The notes under the pieces: model-generated
What the model saw: the letters and a program-made list of their open reading frames with translations, nothing else
Database searches by the model: none
What the model was told of the DNA's origin: nothing
Source: Gemmatimonadetes bacterium bin94
GTDB lineage: Bacteria > Gemmatimonadota > Gemmatimonadetes > Longimicrobiales > Gaopeijiaceae
DNA: 64,000 bases
Assembly (NCBI GenBank): GCA_002238865.1
Contig: MPNE01000008.1
Coordinates: forward strand, 62,001 to 126,000
Direction of reading: 5' to 3'
Program-made: the position numbers and the translations under genes
Part shown: in pieces, positions 51,994 to 62,141 of the stretch
Layout of the letters: each line of letters begins with the position of its first letter
Numbering within the stretch: position 1 is the first letter of the stretch

Positions 51994-53034
51994 CTACACG
52001 TTGAACAGCACGTGGATCAGCTCCCCGTCGGCCACCACGTAGTCCTTCCCCTCCACCCGCAACAGCCCCGCTTCCTTGACCGCCTGCTCCGATCCGTACT
52101 GCGCGAACACCTCATAGGGGATGACCTCCGCGCGGATGAAGCCGCGCTCCAGGTCGCTGTGGATGCACCCGGCGGCCGCACGTGCGACCGTGCCCCGGCG
52201 GATCGTCCATGCTCGCACCTCGTCCGGCCCAATGGTGAAGAAGGACACCAGGTCCAGCAAGCTGTACGCGGTGCGGATGAAACGCCCAAGCACGGGCTCG
52301 GACAGCCCCAGATCCTCCAGAAACTCCGGTTGCTCTTCGGGGTCCAGGCTGGCGATCTCGGCTTCCACGCCGGCCGACAGAACCATTGCCGCGCCCCCCA
52401 TTGCCTGAACCTCGTCCGCCAGCGCGGAGTCGAGTCCCTCGGCGGCCCGATCCTCGTCCACGTTCACTGCGCACACCAGCGGCAGGTCCGTAAGCAGCCC
52501 GTACCCTTTCGTGAAGCCCCGGTGCAGCTCGGTCCCCGAGAGCAGCCGCAGCGCCGTTCCCTGTTCCAGTGCGGCGGTCATCGTCTCGAAAGCGTCGATT
52601 TCGCGCACGTCGGCCCGCTCCTTGCGGGCACGGTCGAGGCGCCGCTCCACGACGGCCAGGTCCGCCAGGACGCACTCGTCGTGGAAGGCGCGCAGGTCGC
52701 CGAGCGGATCGGCATCGCTGTCGAGCGCGGGGTTGAAGAAGTCACGCAAAACGAGGCACAGCGCCTCCCGGTCCCTGATCTCCTGCAGGCTTCGAGCCGA
52801 AAGCACCCGTGATCCGGCGCCATGCTCGCCAGGGACGTCGCGGAGGTTGATGGTCGCATGGGTGGTCTTGCGGGGCGAGAAGACCCCGGACAGGAAGTCG
52901 ACACGCGGATCGGGCACGCGGACCGTACCCACGCGGATCTCTCCGCCGTATCCAACCGGTACGTTGAGGCCGGTCATGGCGTTGAACAGGGTGGTCTTCC
53001 CGGAGCCGGCAAAGCCGGCGAGGCCGAATCTCAT
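51994..53034 (-). CDS. ychF: YchF/OLA1-family P-loop NTPase
   Basis: GFAGSGKTTLFNAMTG P-loop; NVDE in place of NKxD; C-terminal [46 protein letters not shown] (TGS/DUF933-like). Confidence 0.88.
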   Translation of the reverse strand: MRFGLAGFAGSGKTTLFNAMTGLNVPVGYGGEIRVGTVRVPDPRVDFLSGVFSPRKTTHATINLRDVPGEHGAGSRVLSARSLQEIRDREALCLVLRDFFNPALDSDADPLGDLRAFHDECVLADLAVVERRLDRARKERADVREIDAFETMTAALEQGTALRLLSGTELHRGFTKGYGLLTDLPLVCAVNVDEDRAAEGLDSALADEVQAMGGAAMVLSAGVEAEIASLDPEEQPEFLEDLGLSEPVLGRFIRTAYSLLDLVSFFTIGPDEVRAWTIRRGTVARAAAGCIHSDLERGFIRAEVIPYEVFAQYGSEQAVKEAGLLRVEGKDYVVADGELIHVLFNV

Positions 53035-53120
53035 CCAGGTGCGTCCGCTTGCGGGTGGGCTGTGGTGCTGAAACGTTGCATCGCAAGGCGCGAGGTGGAA
53101 CCCCGTGCAGGGTCAGGCTC

Positions 53121-54443
53121 ATGAGGAACGTTCGGATGTCAGAGAACTTGAGGGCGAAAAGGAGCGCGGGTTCGGACCTTTCCCGCCGGGGCTTCCTGAC
53201 GGTCGGCGCGGCGGGGCTTGCGGGCGCGTCGCTGTCGGGGTGCGACGCCGGAGCCGAACCCGGTGGCGCGGTGGACGGTCAATCCGCCATCGCCACACCG
53301 GCGGGAGTCGAAGACGAGGCCTGGGCCCATGTACGCGCCCGCTTCATCCTGGAAGCGGGTACGGCATACATGAACAACGCGAGCCTGGGGATGCCTCCCG
53401 CGTCCGTCGCGGAGGCCGTGGGTGCCGGGTACGAGGCCTTGTCGCAAGAGCCGCTGCACGGGAAGCACGACCTGGGCGAGGTCATCGCCCGCCGTGTGGT
53501 TCCGGGACTCGCGGCCCTGCTCGGGGCGGACCCCGGGGAGGTGGTGCTGACCCGCAACGCCAGCGAGGCGCTCCACATGGGCGCGGTCGGCGTCCGCCTG
53601 GAAGCCGGCGACGAGGTTCTGGTCACCAGCCAGGAGCACCCTGCCGGCCGGCGTCCATGGGACTACCGGGCCGCGCGCGACGGCGTGAAGGTCAACACCG
53701 TCTTCATCCCGAGCCCCTTCGAGAGCGAAGCACAAGTGGTGGGACTCATGGAGGACGCCATCACACCCGCGACCCGGGTGATCGCGTTTTGCCACGTAAC
53801 CCGGGGCGGTCATCTGTACCCGGTCAGGCAACTGTGCGCCATCGCCCGCGAGCGGGGAATCGTGAGCCATGTGGACGGCGCCCAGGCAGTCGGGATGTTC
53901 CCCGTCAATCTGCACGACCTGGGGTGCGACACCTACTCCGCAAGCCTGCACAAGTGGCTGCTGGGACCGATGGGAACCGGCGTCTTCTTCGTGCGCGCGG
54001 ACGCTCGCGAACGGGTCCGGTCCGCATTCGCCCCCGATGGCAGCGGCGGGACGCTGGACTACCAGCCCCCCGGCACGTCGAGCCTCCCCACGCGGGCTGC
54101 TCTGGCCGCCTCGCTGGACTTTGTCGAAGCGGTGGGACCCGGCAATATCGCCGCCCGCACCCGCTACCTCTCCGACTACCTGAAGACGCGGCTGGCGTCC
54201 CTGCCGGGCGTCACGATCCTGAGCGGGCCAACCCCCGCCACCTCCTGCCCCGGATCCACCATCTTCGAGCAGGAAGGGGTCGACGCGGTCGAAGCCGTGA
54301 CCCTCGTCGCGGAGCGCGCCGGCATCCACATTGACGAGCACCAGCGGGACGGTCACAACGCGATCAGGATATCGACCCACGTATACAACACGACCGCCGA
54401 AATCGACCGATTGGCAGATGTGCTGAAAGGGCAGCCGGCGTAA
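53121..54443 (+). CDS. Class V aminotransferase-like protein with Tat/lipoprotein signal
   Basis: LSRRGFLTVGAAGLAGASLSGCDAG; LTRNASEALHMG; SHVDGAQAVGMFPVNLHDLGCDTYSASLHKWLLGPMGTG. Confidence 0.85.
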   Translation: MRNVRMSENLRAKRSAGSDLSRRGFLTVGAAGLAGASLSGCDAGAEPGGAVDGQSAIATPAGVEDEAWAHVRARFILEAGTAYMNNASLGMPPASVAEAVGAGYEALSQEPLHGKHDLGEVIARRVVPGLAALLGADPGEVVLTRNASEALHMGAVGVRLEAGDEVLVTSQEHPAGRRPWDYRAARDGVKVNTVFIPSPFESEAQVVGLMEDAITPATRVIAFCHVTRGGHLYPVRQLCAIARERGIVSHVDGAQAVGMFPVNLHDLGCDTYSASLHKWLLGPMGTGVFFVRADARERVRSAFAPDGSGGTLDYQPPGTSSLPTRAALAASLDFVEAVGPGNIAARTRYLSDYLKTRLASLPGVTILSGPTPATSCPGSTIFEQEGVDAVEAVTLVAERAGIHIDEHQRDGHNAIRISTHVYNTTAEIDRLADVLKGQPA

Positions 54444-54488
54444 CAGGCCGCCGCGGCCGCCTCATCACCCGAGCAAGGAGTTGTCACG

Positions 54489-55571
54489 ATGTGTGCCAAG
54501 CCGAAGTCACCTGCATTCGCCGAGACCGCGCCCGTGGGGCCGTTGCGTCGCCCGGCCATCCGCCACCGCCAGGCGGGATTCGCCGCGGCGCTCGCCATCA
54601 TCATCCCCCTCGCCACGACCTCGTGCAGGGTCGAACCCATCCCGGACGGAGCCGCCGACCCGGGGCCGACGCCGGAGTTCACCCTTGGCTCTGAGAACAC
54701 CCACAACCGCTGGAGCGCGACGATTCCGCCGGTACTGACGGTGCCCTCGGGAGCGGTGGTCGAGGTGCGGACCAAGGAAGCGTCCGACGGGCAGATCATC
54801 GAGTCCACGACCGTGGATGAGCTGGCCGATGTCGATTTCGGCCTCATTCACGCTCTGACGGGACCGATCTACGTGGAGGGAGCCGGTCCGGGCGATCTCC
54901 TCGCCGTCACCCTTCACGAGATCGAGGTCGAAGGATGGGGATGGGCGACCATCCTGCCCGGCTTCGGTTTCCTCGCGGACGAGTTCACGGAGCCCTGGAT
55001 CCGCGGTTTCCCCATGGAGCCGGGAGCCACCGAAGTCCGCTTCAACGACAACATCACGATCCCGCTCGCCCCGTTCGCGGGCGTGATGGGGGTCGCGCCC
55101 GACACCGATTCCATGCTGGTGACGATCCCGCCGCGGACCAACGGCGGCAACATGGACAACCGCCACATGACCGCGGGAACGACCGTCTACTTCCCCGTAC
55201 AGGTGGAGGGGGCCCTGTTTTCCATCGGCGACACCCATGCGGCCCAGGGCGACGGCGAGGTCTCCGGCACGGCGATCGAAGCCCCGATGCGGATCGTGCT
55301 CAGCGTCGAGGTCATGGAGAACACCCGCGGGATGGTCGAGCCGCAGTACGAGACCGACGAATACTACGGCGTGACCGGCTTCGCGACGACGATCGACGAA
55401 GCGGCTCGCAAGGCGACGCGCTACATGATCGCCTACCTGGTCGCGGAGCACGGGCTCACGCCGGAGGAGGCGTACGTGCTTTGTTCGCTGGCGGGGGATC
55501 TCAAGATCTCGGAGACGGTGGACGTGCCGCACATGCTGGTGAGCATGCACATGCCGAAGGGGATCTTCTGA
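54489..55571 (+). CDS. Acetamidase/formamidase family protein
   Basis: FTLGSENTHNRWS...VYVEGAGPGDLLAVTLHEI...HMTAGTTVYFPVQVEGALFSIGDTHAAQGDGEVSGTAIE. Confidence 0.87.
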   Translation: MCAKPKSPAFAETAPVGPLRRPAIRHRQAGFAAALAIIIPLATTSCRVEPIPDGAADPGPTPEFTLGSENTHNRWSATIPPVLTVPSGAVVEVRTKEASDGQIIESTTVDELADVDFGLIHALTGPIYVEGAGPGDLLAVTLHEIEVEGWGWATILPGFGFLADEFTEPWIRGFPMEPGATEVRFNDNITIPLAPFAGVMGVAPDTDSMLVTIPPRTNGGNMDNRHMTAGTTVYFPVQVEGALFSIGDTHAAQGDGEVSGTAIEAPMRIVLSVEVMENTRGMVEPQYETDEYYGVTGFATTIDEAARKATRYMIAYLVAEHGLTPEEAYVLCSLAGDLKISETVDVPHMLVSMHMPKGIF

Positions 55572-55619
55572 TCCGCTCTCGCCGGGCAAGCCATCGCCCC
55601 CCCGTTGCCCGGTGCGCTC

Positions 55620-57449
55620 CTACCTCATTCCGCAGGGCCGACCGGCTTCGCGTATCGCGTCGGCTGCACCCTCCAACGGGTAGGTGTAGCGGACGGAGCC
55701 CACTTCCTCCCAGTCCAGTTCGATCACCAGCGAGTCGCTCGCCATCGAAGGACTCTCCAGGAGACGCCTGACGAATTCGGCATCCGAACTCTCGCCCGTG
55801 TCCCTGTCCCGGGCGTCCTCCTGGTCAAGGAAGATCCGGTAGCGGGCGGGGACCGCGCGGGCGTGCAATACAACCGCTTCTTCGCCCCAGGTGGTCCGCA
55901 GTTCCAGGGGACCCGTGACCAATGACCCCGGAACTGGCGGCGCGGTCGGGCGGGGCTGTTCCCAGAACACAAGAGAGACGGGGGCGACGTTCCCCCGTTC
56001 CCTTTCATTGGCGTTGAGGCACAGATACCGGATCAGACTCCGGAAGTCGCCCTCGAGGTCGGCAAGCGCATCGGGCGGAGTTGCGGCGGGAGAATAGGCA
56101 TTGCGCATGGTGTCGAGCGGGTTGCCCTCGTCAGGGTTAATCTCCACCCGCCATTTGGCCGGGTCCTGGTCCGCAGCGGCCCCATCCGTCTCCGCAACAG
56201 CACGGGTGGCAGATGTCGCTGCGGGTAGTTCCACCGCGTCCCTCTGCCCCGTCGCTGCACCTTCCAACGCATACACCACCACGCTCTCCACGTCCATGTC
56301 GTCCGTGTGTACGCCGAGAACCAGCCCATCGGCCACATCCAGAATGCGGAACCTCGGTGGGGCCTGCACCGTGCCCAGCCACTCCCCGTCGGCGGAAATG
56401 ACGGTATAGTCGGGCGCGCCCTCGCGCCGACCTCCCGGCCGGTACGAAGGCAGCCATACCCGGCCCTCCGCGTCGCCGAAAGGAATGGTGAAGAGGGGCA
56501 TCGGGCCGCCGATGACCGCCCGATAAACGGCCATGTCATCATCGGTCATGCGATCGATGTCGGCATCCGCCGCGCCCGGGTTGGCCATCTGGTTGCCCGC
56601 CCGGAATCCGGCCTCGATCCCGTCAAGCAACTCCTCCGTCAGCGGAGCCGCCTCGGCCTGCCAGCGCACGATCCGGGTCACGGTGCCATCGGGCAGACGC
56701 CAGGTGACCTCCGGCCTGTCGGAACGGGCGTAGACGAAATGACCGGAGGCGACCGCAACCGTGCCGCCCGCTCCGATCGGGTTCCACCGCAGCCCCGGCG
56801 GAGGTCGCGAGATGAAGTCGTAGGACGCGACCGTGTCGAGGGCGCCGGTCCCCATGTCGAAGCTGGCCATGTGCCCCGGGAGCCATTCACCTTCGAAGCC
56901 GGACCTGAACGAATTCGTGGCCATCAACAACTCGCCGGATGAGCCGATTCCCTGGACGCCCAGACCGCGCGTGTGCCGGATGTCCACCGTGCGCTCGACA
57001 GCCCCGTCGGCGAAAACGGTCACCCGGTACAGGTCGCGGTCGGCCGCCAGAACCATGTCCTGCCCCAGCGCGAAAACGGCTCCGACATAGCTGACGTCGC
57101 CCGGTCCCTCTCCCGGCCCGGCCAGCACCTCGTGCGTCGTGCCGTCCGGACTCAACACGACCAGTTCCTCGTTGAACACGTCCGAGACCACGGCGCTGCC
57201 GTCCGGGAAGAGGCTGCCGGCGTCGATTCCCTGGAACGCGTAGTCGCCCGGGCTGGCACCGTGCCGGTACAGTGGCTCCGCAGAGAACCGGAAGGGAGCA
57301 TCGATGACCGGGGTCCCCATGTACTCCACGATCCGCACACCGGCGCTGTCTTCGACTTGGACCGGGATGCCCGCGGTCGAGCCGGTTTCGGGCTGGCACG
57401 CCGCGAGGGCCACCGCCACCATGAGGATGAGCTGGCTTCGGCTTGGCAT
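55620..57449 (-). CDS. 6-bladed beta-propeller lipoprotein (same family as 14425-15759)
   Basis: ILMVAVALAACQPE; VEDSAGVRIVEYMG; propeller-like repeats. Confidence 0.68.
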   Translation of the reverse strand: MPSRSQLILMVAVALAACQPETGSTAGIPVQVEDSAGVRIVEYMGTPVIDAPFRFSAEPLYRHGASPGDYAFQGIDAGSLFPDGSAVVSDVFNEELVVLSPDGTTHEVLAGPGEGPGDVSYVGAVFALGQDMVLAADRDLYRVTVFADGAVERTVDIRHTRGLGVQGIGSSGELLMATNSFRSGFEGEWLPGHMASFDMGTGALDTVASYDFISRPPPGLRWNPIGAGGTVAVASGHFVYARSDRPEVTWRLPDGTVTRIVRWQAEAAPLTEELLDGIEAGFRAGNQMANPGAADADIDRMTDDDMAVYRAVIGGPMPLFTIPFGDAEGRVWLPSYRPGGRREGAPDYTVISADGEWLGTVQAPPRFRILDVADGLVLGVHTDDMDVESVVVYALEGAATGQRDAVELPAATSATRAVAETDGAAADQDPAKWRVEINPDEGNPLDTMRNAYSPAATPPDALADLEGDFRSLIRYLCLNANERERGNVAPVSLVFWEQPRPTAPPVPGSLVTGPLELRTTWGEEAVVLHARAVPARYRIFLDQEDARDRDTGESSDAEFVRRLLESPSMASDSLVIELDWEEVGSVRYTYPLEGAADAIREAGRPCGMR

Positions 57450-60400
57450 CAGTTCGCTCGCCGGGGTGATCGGCCAGCTGGTGTCGGGTGGAGGTGGCCT
57501 CGGACCGGGATGGTGTCGGGCCGGATCGTATCGGGGCGGACGGAGTCCCCGGGTGCGGCCACGGTGTCGGCTTCCGCCGCCACAGGCTCCTCCTGGGCGC
57601 CCACATCCTCCTCCGCGCCCGCCGGCTCCGACGCCGTCTCCATCCGCACCTCACCGGTCCCCACGTTTACCGAAAACACGGTGCGGATCATGGCCCGGTC
57701 CGACAGCATGCGGATATTGGGCGCAAGCTCGGGGGGCCTGGCAAAGCGGTCCGTCCCCAAAAGCTCGCTGGGGCGAAGGTGATGCTCCACCACGGCGAAG
57801 CGCAGGTCCCCCGCACTTTCCTCACGCTCGAAATCGAGGAAAACGCCGTCGCCCGCCGGCGTACCCCAGTGCTCGATCCGTGACCCGCGATGGTCGCCGG
57901 GAACGGATTTGCCGTTCACCGCGGCCAGAGGGGGACCGCCTTCGCCGAATTGGAAGAGCACCATCTCCGCGCCGATCCCGGAAGCGACACTCACCCGCAG
58001 CAAGCCCGAAGGGACGGTGCTGTCCGCCACGATGGACACGGTGGGCGGGGGCGCGTCGAGCGGCTCCGCCGCCGCGAGGGCAAAGCGAACGCCCCGGGTG
58101 TTGAGTTCGCCGAGTGCGTCCAGTGGCTCGGCCGTGGCGGGGGACGAAAACGGCCCGGCTGCAGCGGACGCCCACTGGACGCCCCGATCCGAGTCGTCCC
58201 GCGTGGGGTCCGTGCCCCAATAGGCGGACCCGGTTTCGCGGTCCAGCGCGTAGACGAGCGTCGAAGGGGCGGGCCGCTCGGCCGAGGGTGTGGCGGTCCA
58301 CATTCCGACCGCGAGGAACGCGCCCGCCATCGCCAAACCCGCGAGAGGTGCCCACCATCCGTTCGGCTCCCGCATCGTATCCAAAAGCGGCAGCAACAGG
58401 ATAAAGATGAGCGCGGCCAACGCGGCCACCGCCGGCGCCAGCCCCAGTCCCATGGCCAGCCACACACCCTCGGTCAACGGCGTGAGCACGACCACGACGG
58501 GCACGGCGGCCACGACCGCTGCCAGCCAGCGCAGGAAACCCGGCCGCCCGCTGCGGGGCAGTCTCACGATGGCCAGAGCGCCAACACACGCCGCCAGCGC
58601 GGGCCACTGCATGTTCATGGCTGCCATCGGGAACATCACGGTCGTCACGCCTGCCAACGCAACCGGTACGAACAGGCCCCCGACGACCAGCTCACCCAGC
58701 GAGAACCACCTCCTGAGCAATGCCAGGATCGCTGTGACGAGGGCGAACGTGAAGCTCACGATTGCAAGGACATACCATCCCTCATTGTGAAACACCCCCG
58801 CGTCGAGCGCTCCGGCTTCCACGTGGGCGCCGCTTCGCCACTGGACCAGGTAGAAGGCCGCCACGCCGGCCGCGACCCACCACACGACCCCGGCTACGAG
58901 GCCCACGAGAACCCCGCTCGTCCGTGACCCTCCCCGCTTCCCCACCAGGAACGCGGCGACCCAGGCCACCACCGCCAGCACGCCCAACAGCCAGATCCAC
59001 AGGGCGCCGTAGGTCACCAGCCCGAGGAACGGAATCGAGATGAAGCTGACATCGGGCCCGTCCACCTCCGTCAGATCCGCGTCGCCGAAGTGCTGGAGCA
59101 TGGCCAGAGCGTGCTCACCGTGGTGCTGCAGCGTCCGCTCGTCGAAGTTCTCGGGCGTGTCGTAGACCTGGTGGTAGACGTGCGCCCGACCCAGGCCGGC
59201 GAAGTTCAGCCCCTGCTTCCCGGCTTCCTTGAAGGGTGTGAAGTCCGTGTCGTTGGACATGCGCTGATAGATCTCGTAGCTCACCGAATTCGCGGCCGGA
59301 TAGGGATCCGCCTGGCGCATCGCCTCGATCACCCAGCCGTTTTCGGCACCCGTCTCGAACATCATGGACGGGCCACCACCCCCCCGCATTTCGATCGAGA
59401 TCAAGAGGGCGACGTCTTCCATCCACGGGTGCTCGTCGACGAACGCGCGGGCACCCAGCAGTCCCGGCTCTTCCGCGTCGGTGAGCAGGACGATCAGGTC
59501 GTTGCGGAGCTGGGCGCGCTCACCCAGCGCTCTCAGCGCCTCCAGGATGGCGACGACACCTGAGCCGTCGTCCCCGGCGCCGCGTGCGATCTCGCGGCTG
59601 TCGTAGTGCGCGGTGACGAGCACGGCACGGCCGCCGGGGTCCGCGCCGGGGATCCTGGCCACCACGTTCCGGATCGTCGCCGCAGTCGGGGCAAAACCGC
59701 CTCCCGCGAACGAGGTGGTGGTCTGCACGGCGGGCTCGTGCCCGAGGCCGCGCAACTCTTCCAGCAGGTATTCGCGCACCCGGCCGTGCGCGGGGGAGCC
59801 GGGGGGATGGGCGTCCGAGGCGATGCGCACGAGGTGGGTCATCGCCCGCGCCGAAGAGAACACCGAGTCCGGGGCGCTGGCCGGAACCGGGGCCGGAGCC
59901 ACGCGGAAGGAGCTCGAGAACCAGGCGGCGACGACAAGGAGGACAAGGGATACGGGCCCGCGCATGCCTCCCCAGGGGGGCGGAGCCAGGGTGGCCTCTT
60001 CCGGGGCGGCGGCCTCGGGTGCGGAACCGGCTTCCGTCGGGGGGCCGGCCTGCGTCGGTGGGCCGGCTTTCGTCGCTCGGCCAACGCGCGGATCACTCCC
60101 CACCGTCGCTGGAGCTGCCGCCGGCGCAGCCTTCTTCCGCTTGCGGCCGCCGAAAAGAGACCGCTTGCGACGTCCGGGCTTCCTGGCGGGGGGTTTGCGG
60201 CCGGCTGTGGACGGATCATCCCGGCGCTTCGAGCGGTCCCCGGGCGATGCCCGCCCCGCCGCTGGCGCCTGACCTGCCGCTGGTGCCCGGCCCGCCGCCG
60301 GAGGACGACCCGCCGGCGATGCCCGCTCCCCAACCGTCGCCGGGTCCGAGGCCGACTTACCCGCACCACCCTCTTCCTCCGCGTCCTTCGCTGCCGCCTC

Positions 60401-60493
60401 CTCCGCGATATCGCGCTCCAGCTCCTCGATCTCGTCTTCGCTGATCCCCAATTCCGCGAAGGACGGAATCCTCGGCAGCTTGTCGTCGCTCAT
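57449..60493 (-). CDS. M28-family zinc peptidase, membrane-anchored, with low-complexity basic N-terminal extension
   Basis: AVLVTAHYDSREIARGAGDDGSG, DAEEPGLLGARAF, SYEIYQRMSNDTDFTPFKEAG, HVYHQVYDTPENFD; TM segments; N-terminal A/P/R-rich region before the first TM. Confidence 0.85.
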   Translation of the reverse strand: MSDDKLPRIPSFAELGISEDEIEELERDIAEEAAAKDAEEEGGAGKSASDPATVGERASPAGRPPAAGRAPAAGQAPAAGRASPGDRSKRRDDPSTAGRKPPARKPGRRKRSLFGGRKRKKAAPAAAPATVGSDPRVGRATKAGPPTQAGPPTEAGSAPEAAAPEEATLAPPPWGGMRGPVSLVLLVVAAWFSSSFRVAPAPVPASAPDSVFSSARAMTHLVRIASDAHPPGSPAHGRVREYLLEELRGLGHEPAVQTTTSFAGGGFAPTAATIRNVVARIPGADPGGRAVLVTAHYDSREIARGAGDDGSGVVAILEALRALGERAQLRNDLIVLLTDAEEPGLLGARAFVDEHPWMEDVALLISIEMRGGGGPSMMFETGAENGWVIEAMRQADPYPAANSVSYEIYQRMSNDTDFTPFKEAGKQGLNFAGLGRAHVYHQVYDTPENFDERTLQHHGEHALAMLQHFGDADLTEVDGPDVSFISIPFLGLVTYGALWIWLLGVLAVVAWVAAFLVGKRGGSRTSGVLVGLVAGVVWWVAAGVAAFYLVQWRSGAHVEAGALDAGVFHNEGWYVLAIVSFTFALVTAILALLRRWFSLGELVVGGLFVPVALAGVTTVMFPMAAMNMQWPALAACVGALAIVRLPRSGRPGFLRWLAAVVAAVPVVVVLTPLTEGVWLAMGLGLAPAVAALAALIFILLLPLLDTMREPNGWWAPLAGLAMAGAFLAVGMWTATPSAERPAPSTLVYALDRETGSAYWGTDPTRDDSDRGVQWASAAAGPFSSPATAEPLDALGELNTRGVRFALAAAEPLDAPPPTVSIVADSTVPSGLLRVSVASGIGAEMVLFQFGEGGPPLAAVNGKSVPGDHRGSRIEHWGTPAGDGVFLDFEREESAGDLRFAVVEHHLRPSELLGTDRFARPPELAPNIRMLSDRAMIRTVFSVNVGTGEVRMETASEPAGAEEDVGAQEEPVAAEADTVAAPGDSVRPDTIRPDTIPVRGHLHPTPAGRSPRRAN
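60029..60082. repeat. 18-bp imperfect tandem repeat x3 in M28 N-terminal region
   Basis: CCGGCTTCCGTCGGGGGG / CCGGCCTGCGTCGGTGGG / CCGGCTTTCGTCGCTCGG. Confidence 0.75.
60255..60308. repeat. 18-bp imperfect tandem repeat x3 in M28 N-terminal region (second block)
   Basis: CCCGCCGCTGGCGCCTGA / CCTGCCGCTGGTGCCCGG / CCCGCCGCCGGAGGACGA; encodes PAAGRA-type units on the minus strand. Confidence 0.7.
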
Positions 60494-60505
60494 GATTGGA
60501 CCCCC

Positions 60506-61981
60506 CTACAGCGGGCCGTCTTCCCAGGGTCCCCACAGAGCGAAGGTCCCGCTCGCGACCCCTTCGCCGACCTTGCGTCCACCCTGCTGGTTGAAGAACA
60601 TCACCCGGCCATCGGGACTGTAGCACGAACCCGCGAACTCGCCCGGCTGCGGTCCACCCTCCTCGCGTGCCACCCTCACCAGGTTCACGATCCGTCCGTC
60701 GCGGTCCAGCCCGCGCACGTACTGGTCGCCGGATCCGTCCTCGCACATCACCAGACCCCCGCGCGAGCTCACCACGATGTTGTCCGGACTGTCCAGAACG
60801 TCCTTGGACGGCGACTCGAAGACCAGCGTCAACTCTCCGGTGTCGGCGGATGTCGGCCTGTAGTGGAAGACCTGTCCGGCAGTCGCGTCCCCGCCGTTCG
60901 TCGAGACCACGTAGATCCCGCCGTCGCCGTGGAAGGCACCCTCCAGACGCGCGAACCGCGCGGCGCCCTTCGCGACCCCCTGCTTGAAGACCGCCAGCCG
61001 ATCTTCCTCAGCGGACGCCGGGTCGGGATCGTCGATGTCCACCCAGTGCGCGGGCAAGACTGCCCCGGGGGATTGGCCGCGCGCCGTCAGGTAGCCGGGC
61101 TCTCCGGTCACCGCCATCATCTGCAGCCTGCCGCCGGCGGCAAGCACCCCGGGCTCATCCGGGATGAAGCGGTAGAGCCCCGCCCCGGGAAGCCGGTCCG
61201 GCACGTACCAGGTGTCCTCTGTCTCGTAGACGATGCCCGTCTCCGGATCCACCGCGATCGCCTCGTGGATGAAGCGCCCCATGGCGCGCAGCGGCACCGG
61301 ATCCACCGGACCGGTGGCGGACGCGGCAACTTCGAAGATGTAGCCGTGCTCCTCGTCGAAGCCCGACTCGCGACCGGCGGTGATCTCTTCGCACGACAGC
61401 CAGCTCCCCCACGGCGTGGGTCCCCCGGCGCAGTTCACCCAGGTGCCCGCCAACGACACGAACTCGTCCACGAGTTCGATGCTCAGGTCGCCACCCTGTT
61501 CCGAGATTCGCACCTCCAGCGACGTCGTGCCCCCGCTGGCTTTCCCGTCGTAGTACGGCTCGCCGATGGCCTGGCCCGTGTCCGGCTCATCCACCATCTC
61601 GTGGTTGCGAATCAGTCGGACGTTGCCGTTGGGAAGGGGAAAGGCGGCCATCCCGTCGAACGCGTTGGGCACGATCAGCCCGTCACGCACCGACGACGGC
61701 AATCCGCCGCTGCTGATGCGCACGCACCGGAAGGTCTCGGGGATCTCGAACTCGGGGCAGTCGGCGCTCGTCACCAGAGGACCGTAGGGTTCGATGAACG
61801 GGCTGCCGTCGCCCCGGAGAACGGCATCCGCGCCATCGGCCGGATCCGCCACCTTCGAGCCGGCGTCACCACGCGCGCGAAGCCCGTTGAACGCGGCGAG
61901 TCCCGCAAGGGAGGGTGTCAGCACGACGCCCCCCGTGGCGGAAGCGAGCTTGGTCAGAAAGACACGGCGGGCAATCGTCAT
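60506..61981 (-). CDS. PhoX-family (DUF839) phosphatase-like protein, Tat signal
   Basis: ARRVFLTKLASATGGVVLTPS; VRLIRNHE; CAGGPTPWGSWLSCEE; GRFIHEAIAVDPETGIVYETED. Confidence 0.87.
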   Translation of the reverse strand: MTIARRVFLTKLASATGGVVLTPSLAGLAAFNGLRARGDAGSKVADPADGADAVLRGDGSPFIEPYGPLVTSADCPEFEIPETFRCVRISSGGLPSSVRDGLIVPNAFDGMAAFPLPNGNVRLIRNHEMVDEPDTGQAIGEPYYDGKASGGTTSLEVRISEQGGDLSIELVDEFVSLAGTWVNCAGGPTPWGSWLSCEEITAGRESGFDEEHGYIFEVAASATGPVDPVPLRAMGRFIHEAIAVDPETGIVYETEDTWYVPDRLPGAGLYRFIPDEPGVLAAGGRLQMMAVTGEPGYLTARGQSPGAVLPAHWVDIDDPDPASAEEDRLAVFKQGVAKGAARFARLEGAFHGDGGIYVVSTNGGDATAGQVFHYRPTSADTGELTLVFESPSKDVLDSPDNIVVSSRGGLVMCEDGSGDQYVRGLDRDGRIVNLVRVAREEGGPQPGEFAGSCYSPDGRVMFFNQQGGRKVGEGVASGTFALWGPWEDGPL

Positions 61982-62141
61982 CTACTTCACCTCGAGCCGG
62001 GTGAGCGGAGCGCGTTCGTTTGCGAACTACCACAGTGGCGATCCGCGCGCCCATAGCCAACCCCAGTGACGTAACTGTTTCCCCGCAGGTTGCAAATCCG
62101 TACCTTGTTGCCCGGAGCGAAACCAGCAGGAGGCAACGAGA

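Noticed and set aside
59606-62056. 816-aa plus-strand ORF
   Set aside because: Antisense to M28 and PhoX-like genes; no coherent domain and Arg/Pro-rich.
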